Positions 25,030 to 34,719 of a stretch of 64,000 bases of DNA are shown here, piece by piece. Below the pieces are notes generated by a model, which did no database searches, was not told the DNA's origin, and was given only the letters and a program-made list of their open reading frames with translations. Both the position numbers and the translations under genes were made by a program. The stretch is from assembly GCF_019801145.1 (NCBI RefSeq), contig NZ_JAHVJQ010000001.1:558001-622000 (forward strand), read 5' to 3'. The number at the start of each line of letters is the position of its first letter. The first letter of the stretch is position 1. Source of the stretch: Leisingera aquaemixtae. GTDB taxonomy: Bacteria; Pseudomonadota; Alphaproteobacteria; Rhodobacterales; Rhodobacteraceae.

Positions 25030-26074
25030 CATATCCGGTCATCTCAAGGTATCCTGTGCCGCTGTGGCTGCCGGTTACCGTGACCGGCCCCTCCCAATAA
25101 GAGAACGAGGTGCCCATCCAGCTTTGCGGGTTAAGCGCCTGAACCTCAACGGAAACCCCCTTTTCGGGCAGACTGGTTTGCCAGCGCGTCGGTATCTTGC
25201 GGCCCTCAACATCGCTGTATTCCAGGGGGGCAGCCTGAAAGGCCCCCGGTGCCAATGGCTCCGCCGTGCCGTCAGGGGATATCCAGGTTCCGGAAGTAAA
25301 ATCACCGGATTCGCCGCGCAGCACGAACCCCATCAGCTTGCCGCCGCTGTCAAAGCTGAGAGAGAACCAGTCCCAGCCGCTTTGATCCTCCGCCAAAGGC
25401 TGGCTGGACCATTCCCGGTCCAGCCAGCCGCGGCCGGTGACTTTTACCGGTCCCTGCTGCAGCTCAAGCGTGCCAGAGATCTGATAATGCGGCTGGGAGT
25501 AATAATGGCTCGCCTGGCCGCTGGCGGATTTCACCGAATATCCGGCGTCCCCATGCAGCACCAGCGGGCCATCTGCGGTGAGGTTGAGGTCGTATGAAAA
25601 GCCGTTGCCTGCGGCGGAAAGTGATATGTTTTCAAGAGACTCTCCAGTGGAGAGCATCTGCCAGTCATCAATCCAAGCCTCAAACGGAGCCGCCCGGACC
25701 CCAGCCTGACCAACCCCGCCGCGGGCTATGCGCTCTGCAAACAGGTGCTGGTCCTGGCTGGTCGCAGCCGCATGAGCCATCCAGATTTGCGGGCTTTGCC
25801 AGCCGTCCGCCTCGCCAGGCGCCAGAGCGGAGCGAAACAGCGTCCACTGGATGCCGTAATCTGCATCGTCGGGTCCTTCAAGGTTGGCGGTCAAGTACCA
25901 CCATTCAATGCGGAAATCTGGATGCGGGCCATGGTCCGCAGGAAAGGACAGCTGGGTGCCGGGCTGCGGAATGGCGAACCCCTCCGCTTCGGTTCCCAGC
26001 CCGGCGTAGCTCTGTGGCTGTGCGGTGGTGGCCCAGCCTGCGGCGGCGGCCCAAAGGAAAAACTTAGCGTTCAT
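25025..26074 (-). CDS. Lipocalin-like secreted protein (AttH/CrtC-like)
   Basis: A 349-aa protein with a signal peptide (MNAKFFLWAAAAGWATTAQ) and the CrtC/AttH lipocalin-like fold. Family blocks are FPADHGPHPDFRIEWWYLTANLEG, GYGIQWTLFRSALAP-like segment, and RGWLDREWSSQPLAEDQSGWDWFSLSF. The DREWSS motif is characteristic. It is encoded just downstream of, and overlapping by 11 nt, a large FtsX-type permease. The same arrangement (ATPase, permease, lipocalin-like protein) occurs in the Agrobacterium att locus. It may carry a lipophilic compound across the periplasm. Carotenoid hydratase activity is unlikely without carotenoid genes nearby. Confidence 0.82.
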   Translation of the reverse strand: MNAKFFLWAAAAGWATTAQPQSYAGLGTEAEGFAIPQPGTQLSFPADHGPHPDFRIEWWYLTANLEGPDDADYGIQWTLFRSALAPGEADGWQSPQIWMAHAAATSQDQHLFAERIARGGVGQAGVRAAPFEAWIDDWQMLSTGESLENISLSAAGNGFSYDLNLTADGPLVLHGDAGYSVKSASGQASHYYSQPHYQISGTLELQQGPVKVTGRGWLDREWSSQPLAEDQSGWDWFSLSFDSGGKLMGFVLRGESGDFTSGTWISPDGTAEPLAPGAFQAAPLEYSDVEGRKIPTRWQTSLPEKGVSVEVQALNPQSWMGTSFSYWEGPVTVTGSHSGTGYLEMTGYE

Positions 26075-28481
26075 TGGCAAACACCTTGAGCAGTTCTGCC
26101 GGGTCGATCCGGCTGAGCCGCCGGGCAGGCAGCGCGGCGGCAATAACCGCGGCCAGCAGCGCCAGCAGGAACAGCCGCAGCCAGTCTAGGGGAAACAGAT
26201 ACATGGGCAGCTTCCAGCCAAAGGCCTCCACATTGATTACCGACAACAATGCCCAGGCCAGGACAAGGCCCAGCGGCAGCGCCAGAACCGCGGTAACCGC
26301 CGCCAGCAGCAAGCTGCGCAGGATTTCGGTCCGGGCGAGCTGGCGGCGGGTCAGCCCCATCGCCCAGACCGGCGCAAGCTGCGGCAGGCGCTGGTTCCAC
26401 AGGGTAAGCAGGCTGGTCAGCAGGGCAAACCCTGCAACACCAAGCGTCAACAGGTTCAGCGCCGCGGTGACGACAAAGGTTCTTTCGAACACGGCAAGCG
26501 AGCGCGCCTTTGCTGTGGCCTGATCGGTAATGTTTTCACGCGGGAGATCAAATTGTTCCCTGATGTCTCTGATAAGAATTGAAATCTGCTCAGGGGCCAC
26601 CCGTACTCCGAAGTGACGGTTTGGAATGCCCGGGGCGCGGGCCAGAAGCGAAGGCAGGGAAACCATCACCTGGCCGTTTGGGTTGCCATAGTCGGAATAG
26701 ATCCCTGCGACGGTCAAATCCCATCCGGGTTCAAGCTGCAGGAGAGAGCCTGGGGCTATTCCGTAGCGGCGGGCTAGTTGCTCATTGACCATAACGGCCC
26801 GACCACCCGCAACCTGATCCCAGGCATCCGGCAGCGCGTCCAGCAGCGGCCAGTTCTGCCGGAAGGCCGGATCATCCGTTACCCCGTAGATCCGCAAGGG
26901 TGCGCCCTGATACCGGGTGTCGCTATAGCGGCGCGGAAGGGCTGTGATGCCCTTTGCATCAAACCATTCTGCCAATGCGGCGCCTTGGTCATCGCTGCTG
27001 GCGGTGACATATACCTCCGCGAACAACCGCTGATCCAGCCAGCCGGTGAAAGTCAGGCGGAAACTGGAGACCATGGTGCCAACCCCGACATTCGCCGCCA
27101 GCGCCAGCAGCAGGGCCATCAGGGCAAGCGACATGCCTGGAAGCTGTGCGCGTGTATCGGCCCAGAGCCACTCGGCAAAGGGCCTTTTGGCCAGCCGCGC
27201 CCCGAAGCGTAGCCCGGCTGATATCAGCATCGGCAGCAGCAGCGCGGCCCCCAGCATTAATGCGCCCAGGAATGCGAAACCTGCAATAAGCCCTTGAAAA
27301 ATATTCAGCACCAGGAAGCCGCCCGCGATCAGAAGGGCACCGGACACCGCTCCGGCAATATGCGACCGGCTGGCTTGCTGACCCCGGGCACGAGTGGCAG
27401 GGGCAGCCAGCAGCGGCATCCGCCACAGCGCAATAAGCGCCTGCGACCCTGCCAGGAAAGTACCGCCCAGCGCCATTGCCAGTCCGGATATTGCCCAGCC
27501 GGGACGCAGCGACAGGCCGCCATCCACCGGTGCTCCGTAAAGCCCGGCCAGGGTGGCGCTGACGTCCGGCAGCAAGGCTGCCGCAACGACAAAGCCGCCT
27601 GCAAGCCCCGCTGCACCGGCGGCCAGCGCGACAACGGCCAGTTCCGCAGCAAAGAGGCCTGTCAGCAGCTGCATTGGCACCCCAAGGCTCCGCAGTGTTC
27701 GGATCATTCCGCGGCGCTGTTCAATGCTGAGCGCAATGGTGCCCTGGACAATGAACAGGCCGACGGCAAAGGCCAGCAGGCCGAAAGCCGTGAGGTTCAG
27801 GTGAAAACTGTCGGTAAGCCGCGCGGTGTCGGAGGCGGCTGACCGGGCCGCTGCAAGCCTCAGCTCCGGTGCCAGTTCCTTGAGCGGTGACAACCCGGGG
27901 CGCTGGTCCGGCAGCACCAGCAGGTAGCTTAGGCTGTCCGGCCGCCGCAGCAGTGTACTGGCGAGACTGATGTCGGCCACGGCCACGCCGCGCGGCAGAT
28001 CCGCCAAAGCAGTCACCGGGTGCACAGTCTGGGAGGCCTGCAGCAGAACCGCCGTTTCAGGATGCGCAAAGAGCCGTCCGGGCGGCAGCAGCGCATCCAG
28101 GGGCGGAACACCGTCATGCTCTGCGGCTTCGGACAGCGCGGCTGCCAGCGGGTGCTGCAGCAGGTCAACCCCCATGATATCAAAGCTTTGCCGCTCGAAC
28201 CTGACAGTGCCTTCCAGCACCGGCGCGAGCTGCCATCCTGCCCGGCGCAATGCCGCATACTGGCCAAGCGGGATCATTCCCGTCTCTGGAATCAGCCGAT
28301 CCGCCCCTGCGGTGCCAAGCTGTTCCGCCGCCCGGGCATAACTTGCGCGGGCTTCAGTGTTGATCGCCTGCACCGCCGACCACAGGCCGGTCGCCAGCGC
28401 GATACCCAGGATCAGAGTTGCCAGCTGCAGCGGGTGCCGCCGCCAGTGCGACAGGATGGCCAGCAGCGCAGCGCCTGTCAT
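26064..28481 (-). CDS. ABC transporter permease, FtsX/MacB type (two FtsX domains)
   Basis: An 805-aa membrane protein with an N-terminal helix (LQLATLILGIALATGLW), a periplasmic domain (about residues 40-235), a cluster of helices, a second soluble domain and a C-terminal FtsX domain (TAALNLLTLGVAGFALLTSLLTLWNQR, then LLAAVIAAALPARRLSRIDPAELLKVFANE). The last motif is the typical FtsX C-terminus. Such permeases power lipid or peptide handling from the membrane rather than bulk transport. It overlaps the ATPase gene by 4 nt and the lipocalin gene by 11 nt, so all three are one operon. Confidence 0.9.
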   Translation of the reverse strand: MTGAALLAILSHWRRHPLQLATLILGIALATGLWSAVQAINTEARASYARAAEQLGTAGADRLIPETGMIPLGQYAALRRAGWQLAPVLEGTVRFERQSFDIMGVDLLQHPLAAALSEAAEHDGVPPLDALLPPGRLFAHPETAVLLQASQTVHPVTALADLPRGVAVADISLASTLLRRPDSLSYLLVLPDQRPGLSPLKELAPELRLAAARSAASDTARLTDSFHLNLTAFGLLAFAVGLFIVQGTIALSIEQRRGMIRTLRSLGVPMQLLTGLFAAELAVVALAAGAAGLAGGFVVAAALLPDVSATLAGLYGAPVDGGLSLRPGWAISGLAMALGGTFLAGSQALIALWRMPLLAAPATRARGQQASRSHIAGAVSGALLIAGGFLVLNIFQGLIAGFAFLGALMLGAALLLPMLISAGLRFGARLAKRPFAEWLWADTRAQLPGMSLALMALLLALAANVGVGTMVSSFRLTFTGWLDQRLFAEVYVTASSDDQGAALAEWFDAKGITALPRRYSDTRYQGAPLRIYGVTDDPAFRQNWPLLDALPDAWDQVAGGRAVMVNEQLARRYGIAPGSLLQLEPGWDLTVAGIYSDYGNPNGQVMVSLPSLLARAPGIPNRHFGVRVAPEQISILIRDIREQFDLPRENITDQATAKARSLAVFERTFVVTAALNLLTLGVAGFALLTSLLTLWNQRLPQLAPVWAMGLTRRQLARTEILRSLLLAAVTAVLALPLGLVLAWALLSVINVEAFGWKLPMYLFPLDWLRLFLLALLAAVIAAALPARRLSRIDPAELLKVFANER

Positions 28482-29134
28482 GCAGCCAAGCCGTTTTGCA
28501 GATGCAGGCGCCGGTCCAGCATTTGCGCTATGGCGGATGAGTGGGTCACCAGGAACAGCGCCGCGCTGCTTTCCCGCACCAGTTCCAGCATCAGCTCCAT
28601 CACCCTGGCGCTGGCCGTTTCATCCAGGTTGCCGGTAGGCTCATCCGCCAGCAGCAGCTTGGGCCGCAGGGCCAGTGCCCGCGCGATCGCCACGCGCTGC
28701 TGCTGCCCGCCGGACAGCTGCTCGGGGTAGTGTTCCAGCAGGCCGGAGAGGCCCAGTTGGCTGGCCAGATGCTGCCCCCAGTCCTCGTCCCATCTGTTTC
28801 CCAGCCGGGCGTGCAGCGCGATATTTTTCCGGACATCAAGTGAAGGGATTAAATTAAACTGCTGGAAAACAAGGGAAACCTTGTGCCGCCTCAGCGCTGC
28901 CCGCTGGCGGTCCCCAAGGTCTGAGAGGCGGGTTCCGTCAATCTCGATTTCGCCGCTGTCGAAGTGGTCCAAGGCCCCAGCCAGATGCAGCAGGGTGCTC
29001 TTGCCGGAGCCGCTGTCGCCAGTCAGCGCCAGGCTGCTGCCTGCTGCCAGGTCCATTGACACCCCGCGCAGCACGGTCGTTTCCGCCTGCTGGCCGGGGT
29101 AGGACTTGGTCACATTGCGGATCGTCAGAACCAT
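28478..29134 (-). CDS. ABC transporter ATP-binding protein (LolD/MacB-like)
   Basis: A 218-aa ATPase. Walker A is GDSGSGKST, the signature is LSGGQQQRVAIARALAL, and Walker B with the switch is LLLADEPTGNLD. The GNLD ending and overall length are typical of the LolD/MacB/FtsE subgroup that pairs with FtsX permeases. I use the ATG at 29134 (MVLTIRNVTKSYPG); a longer upstream reading lacks similarity. It is the first gene of the three-gene exporter operon and diverges from a channel gene. The cargo is unknown, but the lipocalin partner suggests a hydrophobic compound. Confidence 0.92.
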   Translation of the reverse strand: MVLTIRNVTKSYPGQQAETTVLRGVSMDLAAGSSLALTGDSGSGKSTLLHLAGALDHFDSGEIEIDGTRLSDLGDRQRAALRRHKVSLVFQQFNLIPSLDVRKNIALHARLGNRWDEDWGQHLASQLGLSGLLEHYPEQLSGGQQQRVAIARALALRPKLLLADEPTGNLDETASARVMELMLELVRESSAALFLVTHSSAIAQMLDRRLHLQNGLAA

Positions 29135-29331
29135 TGTCGGCAACTTTCCGGGCGCTTGGATTGCACGTGCTGCAAGGGCACTCAATACCCAAGACCCGGG
29201 GATGTCCAGCCCGGTACCGGCGCAGCAACGGACCTGCGGCAAGACGGAACGCGGCAATTTTCGTATTGCAGACAGCGGTGCCAAGGTGCAGCTATGGGTT
29301 GCCAGAGCACGATCAGAACGGGAGGTCCGGC

Positions 29332-29781
29332 ATGACGCTGTGGAACCAGCTGCTGTGGGGGTCAATTTATCTCAGCGCCTGCCTGATCCTAGAAATCTCG
29401 ATCCTGGTCTGGTGCGCCTCAGTGCTGAACAGGTTGTCCTGCAAGTTTGCAAAACCCTACAGGCCCTGGCAGCTTGGCCTGATCCTTGTAGTGGCAATTT
29501 TCATAATCCTTGGCAGCCACACCGCGCAGGTCTGGATCTGGTCCTCGGCATTTGTGCTGGTCGGCGCGATCGAGGACTGGAACACCTCGGTTTATTTCTC
29601 GCTGGTGACCTATACCACGCTTGGCTACGGCGATGTCGTTTTGGGACCAGCGCTGCGGATATTCGCCGCTTTCGCTGCGGTGACCGGCCTGTTCGGTTTC
29701 GGGATCAGCACCGCGTTTCTCGTCAGCGCGATGGGGCGCCTGTTTTCCTTTAACGGCCAGCGTTCTGGCAGCAGCAGTTAA
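29332..29781 (+). CDS. Two-pore-helix potassium channel-like protein
   Basis: A 149-aa membrane protein with an N-terminal helix (about residues 10-32), a second helix (LGLILVVAIFIILGSHTA), a pore region and a final helix (ALRIFAAFAAVTGLFGFGISTAFLV). The selectivity filter TYTTLGYGDVVLG matches the K+ channel signature TLGYGD. There is no RCK or cyclic-nucleotide domain in this gene, so gating is unclear. GGGAGG precedes the ATG. It converges on, and overlaps by 4 nt, the cardiolipin synthase gene. Ion selectivity is inferred from the filter. Confidence 0.85.
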   Translation: MTLWNQLLWGSIYLSACLILEISILVWCASVLNRLSCKFAKPYRPWQLGLILVVAIFIILGSHTAQVWIWSSAFVLVGAIEDWNTSVYFSLVTYTTLGYGDVVLGPALRIFAAFAAVTGLFGFGISTAFLVSAMGRLFSFNGQRSGSSS

Positions 29782-31193
29782 AGCACGGGCGCCAGCAGCC
29801 GCGCCGCCGGGGCCAGCAGACGGATTGCAATGGTCTGCTGCTCAAGGCTGGCGGAAAGTTCTGTCGAACGCCTGAAATCCTCGGCCAGCATGTCCGCAAT
29901 GGCCGATGCCGTCGCCTGGTCAAAAAACAGAGCCATGGTTTCGAAGTTGAGCCGGAAAGAGCGGTTGTCCAAGTTTAAGGTGCCGACACCGCCAATCGTG
30001 TCATCGACCACAAAACACTTCTGATGCATAAAGCCGCCCTGGTAGCGCAAGATATGCACGCCGGCCGCCCTTAATTCATCAAAGAATGCGAAACCAGCCA
30101 GCCAGGGCAGGTAATGGTCGATTGTCTCTGGCAGCAGTATCCTGACATCGACACCGCGCAAGCCTGCGTGTTTCAGGGCAGCAAAAACGTCCTGGTCGGG
30201 CACGAGGTAGGGGGATGCAATCCAGATCCTGGACTGGGCCGCGGTGATTGCAGAAAAGTAGAGCATGGACCCGTTGCCGATAGTGTCGCCCGGTCCGGTG
30301 GAGGCAATCAGGGCAGGGCGATCCTGGGGCGAGGCCTCAGGCTCCCAGTTCAGCAGATCCAGGATCGGTTCCTGGGTGCGCCAATGCCAGTCTTCGGCAA
30401 ACGACAGCTGAAGCTGCTGGACAACAGGGCCGGACAGCCTCACATGCGTGTCCCGCCAAGGGCCGAACCCCGGGTCCAGCCCCATGTACTCATCACCGAC
30501 GTTCAGGCCGCCAGTAAACCCGACGCGGCCGTCTGCAATGACGGTTTTCCTGTGATTGCGGAAATTAATGCGCAGACGGTGCCAGGGGCCTCTTTGGACA
30601 GCAGGGTCGATCATGTTGACACCCGCAGCTTCCAGCGCGCGCTTGTACTCGCGGGGGAGCTTCCGGCTGCCGATGCTGTCGGTCATGAACCAGACGGTCA
30701 CGCCGCGCTCTGCTGCCGCAATCAGCCGGGATTGCAACTGTGCTCCCAGATCGTCAGCGTGCAGAATGTAATATTGTACAAGGACGTACTCTTGCGCGTT
30801 TTCAATGGCTTCGAAGATAGAATTGAATGTTTCTGAACCGTTAATTAGCAGCTCCATGCCGTTACCGCGGCAAACCTGCAGACCTGCAATGGCTTCAAAA
30901 GGGGCGGTTTTGACGCTCAGCGCCGGCACATCTTCGGATTGGGCAGAGGTGTAATTGCGTTTTGCGATTACCGCCTGTTCCGCCGCCCGTCGGGCTTTCC
31001 AGTAACCTCTGAACCGGTGGTGGCCAAAAATCAGATAAGCTGGCAGCGCGAGGACGGGGGCTGCCAGCAGGAATACCACCCAGCCGATTGCCCCCTGCGG
31101 GGTGCGCGCAGTGCGGGCCGCGCTGAGCGCGGCAAGCCCGGCAGCCGTCCAGGTTGCGGCCAGGGCGGCGGTGCTGAGAACGATCCCGAACAT
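29778..31193 (-). CDS. cls: Cardiolipin synthase (phospholipase D family)
   Basis: A 471-aa enzyme that joins two phosphatidylglycerols to cardiolipin. Two N-terminal helices (about residues 2-25 and 38-58, ending in FGHHRFRGYW) anchor it. The two HKD motifs are intact: HRKTVIADGRVGFTGGLN and HQKCFVVDDTIGGVGTLNLDNRS. I use the ATG at 31193 (MFGIVLSTAALAATW); a longer frame upstream overlaps the divergent YihY gene and lacks similarity. It ends converging with the channel gene. Confidence 0.93.
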   Translation of the reverse strand: MFGIVLSTAALAATWTAAGLAALSAARTARTPQGAIGWVVFLLAAPVLALPAYLIFGHHRFRGYWKARRAAEQAVIAKRNYTSAQSEDVPALSVKTAPFEAIAGLQVCRGNGMELLINGSETFNSIFEAIENAQEYVLVQYYILHADDLGAQLQSRLIAAAERGVTVWFMTDSIGSRKLPREYKRALEAAGVNMIDPAVQRGPWHRLRINFRNHRKTVIADGRVGFTGGLNVGDEYMGLDPGFGPWRDTHVRLSGPVVQQLQLSFAEDWHWRTQEPILDLLNWEPEASPQDRPALIASTGPGDTIGNGSMLYFSAITAAQSRIWIASPYLVPDQDVFAALKHAGLRGVDVRILLPETIDHYLPWLAGFAFFDELRAAGVHILRYQGGFMHQKCFVVDDTIGGVGTLNLDNRSFRLNFETMALFFDQATASAIADMLAEDFRRSTELSASLEQQTIAIRLLAPAARLLAPVL

Positions 31194-31337
31194 CGATGGC
31201 TCCAAAAACTGCCTTAGAGTCAACCTAATGCCGATTGCAGCTGCCTGCCATACCCGGCGCCGCCGCGTGCAGGGCTGTTTGGCAGCAGGGGTGCATTGCC
31301 GCTGGCATTTTCCCTGCAGTTGTGGAACCTTGCCGCT

Positions 31338-32204
31338 ATGCCGATCCTGCCGCCAATCCCCATGTGGCCAGCCGCTTTGCTGACTGCCGCCCGCCGTTTC
31401 AACCGGAAAAACGGCTGGGTGATGAGCAGCCATATTGCCATGTCGATGATGCTGGCGCTGTTTCCCTTTGTTCTGTTTACCGTCGCACTGGCGGGCACGG
31501 TGGCCGGGCTGCTGTCGCAGGAATTTGCAATGGAAGCGATGACAGAGCAGGTGTTCAGCGTCTGGCCGGATGCGGTGGCCCGCCCGATCCTGCGCGAGCT
31601 GCAATCTGTTCTGGAAAAGTCCAATACGCAGCTTGTCACCCTGGGCGGCCTGTTTGCCCTCTATTTTGCCTCAAACGGGGTCGATGCCGTTCGGACGGCC
31701 ATGGTGCAGGCCTATCACGACACCGACACGCGGCCATTCTGGCGGTCGCGTGCTTTGTGCATCGGGCTGGTCATTCTGGGCGGGGCCGGCATTCTGGCGG
31801 TCACCGTTTTCGAAGTGATCATGCCGCTGTACGTTCGCCACATTACGAAATTGCTGCCGTTTGCCACTGTGCCGCAAGGCTGGGAACAGGGGCTGAGAGG
31901 TTTGCTGGCGCTGGCCTTGCCTGTTGGAGCCGTGCTGGCGTTTCACGTCCTGCTGCCGGGCCGCGTGCACCGGTTGCGGCGGATCCTGCCGGGGGCGGTT
32001 CTGACACTTGTTCTGTGGCTGGCCTGCGGCAGCGGGTTTGCGGTTTATGTGGGCTCATTTGCACAATATTCCGCCACCTACGCCGGTCTTGCCGGCGCCA
32101 TGGCGGCGATGATATTTCTGTACCTGAATTCCGCCATCCTGATCCTGGGGGCGGAATTTAACGGTGCGCTGATCGACATGGCCAACGGCATGGGGCGGAC
32201 ATAG
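31338..32204 (+). CDS. YihY/virulence factor BrkB family membrane protein
   Basis: A 289-aa protein with about six membrane segments. Family features are NGWVMSSHIAMSMMLALFPFVLF, ASNGVDAVRTAMVQAYHDTDTRPFWR and GGAGILAVTVFEVIMPLYV, and a conserved final helix (AGAMAAMIFLYLNSAILILGAEFNG). Function is not settled; the old link to ribonuclease BN was withdrawn. I chose the ATG at 31338, though no strong SD is seen there; another ATG lies at 31362. It diverges from cls with 144 bp between starts. Confidence 0.87.
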   Translation: MPILPPIPMWPAALLTAARRFNRKNGWVMSSHIAMSMMLALFPFVLFTVALAGTVAGLLSQEFAMEAMTEQVFSVWPDAVARPILRELQSVLEKSNTQLVTLGGLFALYFASNGVDAVRTAMVQAYHDTDTRPFWRSRALCIGLVILGGAGILAVTVFEVIMPLYVRHITKLLPFATVPQGWEQGLRGLLALALPVGAVLAFHVLLPGRVHRLRRILPGAVLTLVLWLACGSGFAVYVGSFAQYSATYAGLAGAMAAMIFLYLNSAILILGAEFNGALIDMANGMGRT

Positions 32205-32333
32205 CAGCTGCGGCTTACGTGCAACTGTTTCCGTTTATTCAACAATAAGGCAACGTTGCCACAATTGCGCCCATCTGAGATCCCAATTGCCCCTTAGTTC
32301 TGCTGGAAAGCAGACGATCCAGAAGGGGCCACC

Positions 32334-32522
32334 ATGACAAAATTGCACAGCAAACTTCGCCATATGCGCCTGTTCGAATTGATGCGCCAGCGCGGGATGG
32401 CCGGCCATGCCAGCCGCAAGCTGCGGGTGTCCCGGCTGACCGAAGAAGAAGGCGAGGAGGCCGTCATGCTGCGCACTCTGGCGGCGCGGTCGCTGACCGT
32501 TCCGCACAGCCGCCGGGTCTGA
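32334..32522 (+). CDS. Small basic hypothetical protein, 62 aa
   Basis: A short, highly charged protein: MTKLHSKLRHMRLFELMRQRG, then a central region with LTEEEGEEAVMLRTLAARSL. There is no membrane segment and no recognised domain. A good SD (GAAGGGG) lies five bases before the ATG, and coding style matches neighbours. The His/Arg-rich helix could bind nucleic acid or a protein partner, but that is only a guess. It converges on rlmE with a 6-bp gap. Confidence 0.6.
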   Translation: MTKLHSKLRHMRLFELMRQRGMAGHASRKLRVSRLTEEEGEEAVMLRTLAARSLTVPHSRRV

Positions 32523-32528
32523 TCCGGC

Positions 32529-33245
32529 TCAGCCGCGAAAACCGGTTGCCACCACGAACTTTTCAGAGCTGTCCGACCGCGAGGAGGGCGGCTTGATATT
32601 CATCACCTTGGTGAACTTCTGCTTCAGAAGCTTCTGCAGCTCACCCTCGGCACCGCCGGCCAGAACCTTGGCAACAAAGGTGCCGCCTTCTTCCAGCACG
32701 TCAAAGGCGAAGTAGGCAGCGGTTTCGCACAGCGAGATGATCCGCAAATGGTCGGTCTGCTTGTGGCCGGAGCTGGCCGCCGCCATGTCCGACATCACCA
32801 CATCCGCCTTGCCGCCAAGCCATTCCTTGACCTGCTCGTCAGCGCCGTCATCCATGAAGTCGAGCTGGTGGAATTCGGCCCCCGCCAGCGGTTCGACCTC
32901 CTGCAGGTCGACACCGATGATGCGGCCGACGGCCTTACCCGGCTTCTCGCCCAGGGAATTGATCCGCTTCACCGCAACCTGCGCCCAGCCGCCCGGTGCG
33001 CAGCCCAGGTCGACAACCCGGGCGCCGTTCACCAGGAAGCGGAACTTGTCGTCCAGCTCCATGATCTTGAAGGCCGCGCGGCCGCGGTAGCCTTCGGCCT
33101 GGGCGCGTTTGACATAGGGGTCGTTCAGCTGCCGCTGCAGCCAGCGGGTCGAGCTGAGCTTGCGCCCGCGCGCCGTTTTCACGTTCACCTTCAGATCGCG
33201 CTGCCCGCGGCCGGATGTGTTCTTTCCTGTCGGTGTCTTTGCCAT
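32529..33245 (-). CDS. rlmE: 23S rRNA 2'-O-methyltransferase RlmE (FtsJ/RrmJ)
   Basis: Methylates the 2'-OH of U2552 in 23S rRNA within the assembled 50S subunit. The 238-aa protein carries the SAM motif [15 protein letters not shown] and the catalytic K-D-K-E tetrad in [29 protein letters not shown] and [14 protein letters not shown]. It has a longer basic N-terminus than E. coli RlmE ([17 protein letters not shown]), common in alphaproteobacteria. I use the ATG at 33245 (MAKTPTGKN); an in-frame GTG or ATG four codons up is possible. It is 76 bp downstream of the Ppx/GppA gene on the same strand and is likely co-transcribed with it. Confidence 0.93.
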   Translation of the reverse strand: MAKTPTGKNTSGRGQRDLKVNVKTARGRKLSSTRWLQRQLNDPYVKRAQAEGYRGRAAFKIMELDDKFRFLVNGARVVDLGCAPGGWAQVAVKRINSLGEKPGKAVGRIIGVDLQEVEPLAGAEFHQLDFMDDGADEQVKEWLGGKADVVMSDMAAASSGHKQTDHLRIISLCETAAYFAFDVLEEGGTFVAKVLAGGAEGELQKLLKQKFTKVMNIKPPSSRSDSSEKFVVATGFRG

Positions 33246-33321
33246 GACTGCCACCATTTGCGCCGGGTGCCCGGAGTTTCGACACCTCCGGCCCGGAAAA
33301 ATCCAATACTACAGGCCCCAG

Positions 33322-34434
33322 TTAATAGGGGCCGTCTTCCAGAACGCCATCCGCGCTCATCTGCGCATAAAGCAGGCCTTCGCGCAGGCCGCGGTCCGCG
33401 ACCGACAGCCGGTCGGTGGGCCAGCAGCGCAACAGTGCCTGCAGAATGGCGGAGCCGGACATGATCAGCGCCTGCCGGTCCTCGCCGATGCGGGGGTCGC
33501 GGCGGCGGCCCTGAGGGCCGAGTTCTAGATAACCGCGGATCACTTTGTCAATCTGATCGCTGGTCATCCGCAGGCCATCGACCTTGGTGCGGTCGTAGCG
33601 CTTCAGCCCCAGATGCGACGCGGCCACGGTGGTGACCGTGCCGGAGGTGCCGACAATCTGAAAGCCCTCGCGCGCCTGTTCGTCCTTGTAGGGGGCGAAA
33701 TCGGCGAGGTTCTCCTCGAAGAACCAGCTCATTAGGGCAAAGCGCGCGGCGTCGTCCTCCACATCGTTGAACTGGTCGCGCAGCGTGGCAACCCCCAGCG
33801 GCACCGAGATCCAGTCCACTACCTTGGCGGCGGGGAAGGGGCTTTCGGTCGGGTGGAACCCGTTGTGCAGCCGCATGATGGCGGACGGGCGGTCGCGCCG
33901 CGGCACCGAGGAGACGTCGATCCACACCAGTTCGGTGGAGCCGCCGCCGATATCGACCACCAGCAGCTGCTCGGTCTTGGTGGAGACCAGCGGCGCGCAG
34001 GAGATCACTGCCAGCCGCGCCTCTTCCTCCGGCTGGATGATTTCCAGTGTCAGCCCGGTTTCCCGTTTCACCTGGCGGATGAAGTCGCGCGCGTTTTTGG
34101 CCCTGCGGCAGGCTTCGGTCGCCACCAGCCGCATCCGCTTGACCTTGTTGCGCTTGAGTTTCTGCTGGCAGATCCGCAGCGCCTGAATGGTGCGCGCCAT
34201 CGAGGACCGCGACAGCCGTCCGGTCCGCTCCAGCCCGGCGCCGAGTTGCACCGACTTGGAGAAACTGTCGACCACATGAATGCCGCTGCCCTTGGGCTGG
34301 GCGATCAGCATGCGGCAGCTATTTGTACCCAGATCCAGCGCCGCATACAGCGCATCAGGATCGGGACGGGCCGGTGCAGGGGTCTCAACCGCCTTGGGAA
34401 ACGCGCCCGCACCTTTCGAGCGCCTGGGCGCCAT
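33322..34434 (-). CDS. Ppx/GppA family exopolyphosphatase/pppGpp phosphatase
   Basis: A 370-aa member of the ASKHA phosphatase family that degrades polyphosphate and/or pppGpp. The nucleotide/phosphate motifs are LDLGTNSCRMLIAQ at the N-terminus and VVDIGGGSTELVWI in the middle, with the catalytic Glu region in IIQPEEEARLAV. It is shorter than E. coli Ppx/GppA because it lacks the C-terminal HD-like domain, as in other alphaproteobacteria. The N-terminus begins with about 30 extra basic/proline residues. rlmE lies immediately downstream. Choice between polyphosphate and pppGpp as main substrate is open. Confidence 0.9.
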   Translation of the reverse strand: MAPRRSKGAGAFPKAVETPAPARPDPDALYAALDLGTNSCRMLIAQPKGSGIHVVDSFSKSVQLGAGLERTGRLSRSSMARTIQALRICQQKLKRNKVKRMRLVATEACRRAKNARDFIRQVKRETGLTLEIIQPEEEARLAVISCAPLVSTKTEQLLVVDIGGGSTELVWIDVSSVPRRDRPSAIMRLHNGFHPTESPFPAAKVVDWISVPLGVATLRDQFNDVEDDAARFALMSWFFEENLADFAPYKDEQAREGFQIVGTSGTVTTVAASHLGLKRYDRTKVDGLRMTSDQIDKVIRGYLELGPQGRRRDPRIGEDRQALIMSGSAILQALLRCWPTDRLSVADRGLREGLLYAQMSADGVLEDGPY

Positions 34435-34719
34435 GATTCACGCCCTCCGATTATCGTGTTAACTGTGACAATAGGTGCGCAGATGCGGCGGCGCAAGCGC
34501 CCCGGAGGCAGAAGTGAAGCAATTTCCGCCGCTTCCCGGAAAACTCATAATCCACATGAATATTTTGGCACCAAGCCGCTGTGGCATTCGCAGGTGTACA
34601 AAGCTAGTGTCGCGGCAGCAAAACGTCGCTCAATCCCATCGTGTTGTCGAAAATCGACCAACTTGCGGCGCGCCACCGCACTAGAACGTGGTCTATCCAG
34701 GCTAGGAGGAAAGCAAGGC

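Noticed and set aside
34435-34719. Possible SAM riboswitch upstream of the C1/methionine operon
   Set aside because: No SAM-II, SAM/SAH or SAH riboswitch signature could be recognised in the 285-bp region.
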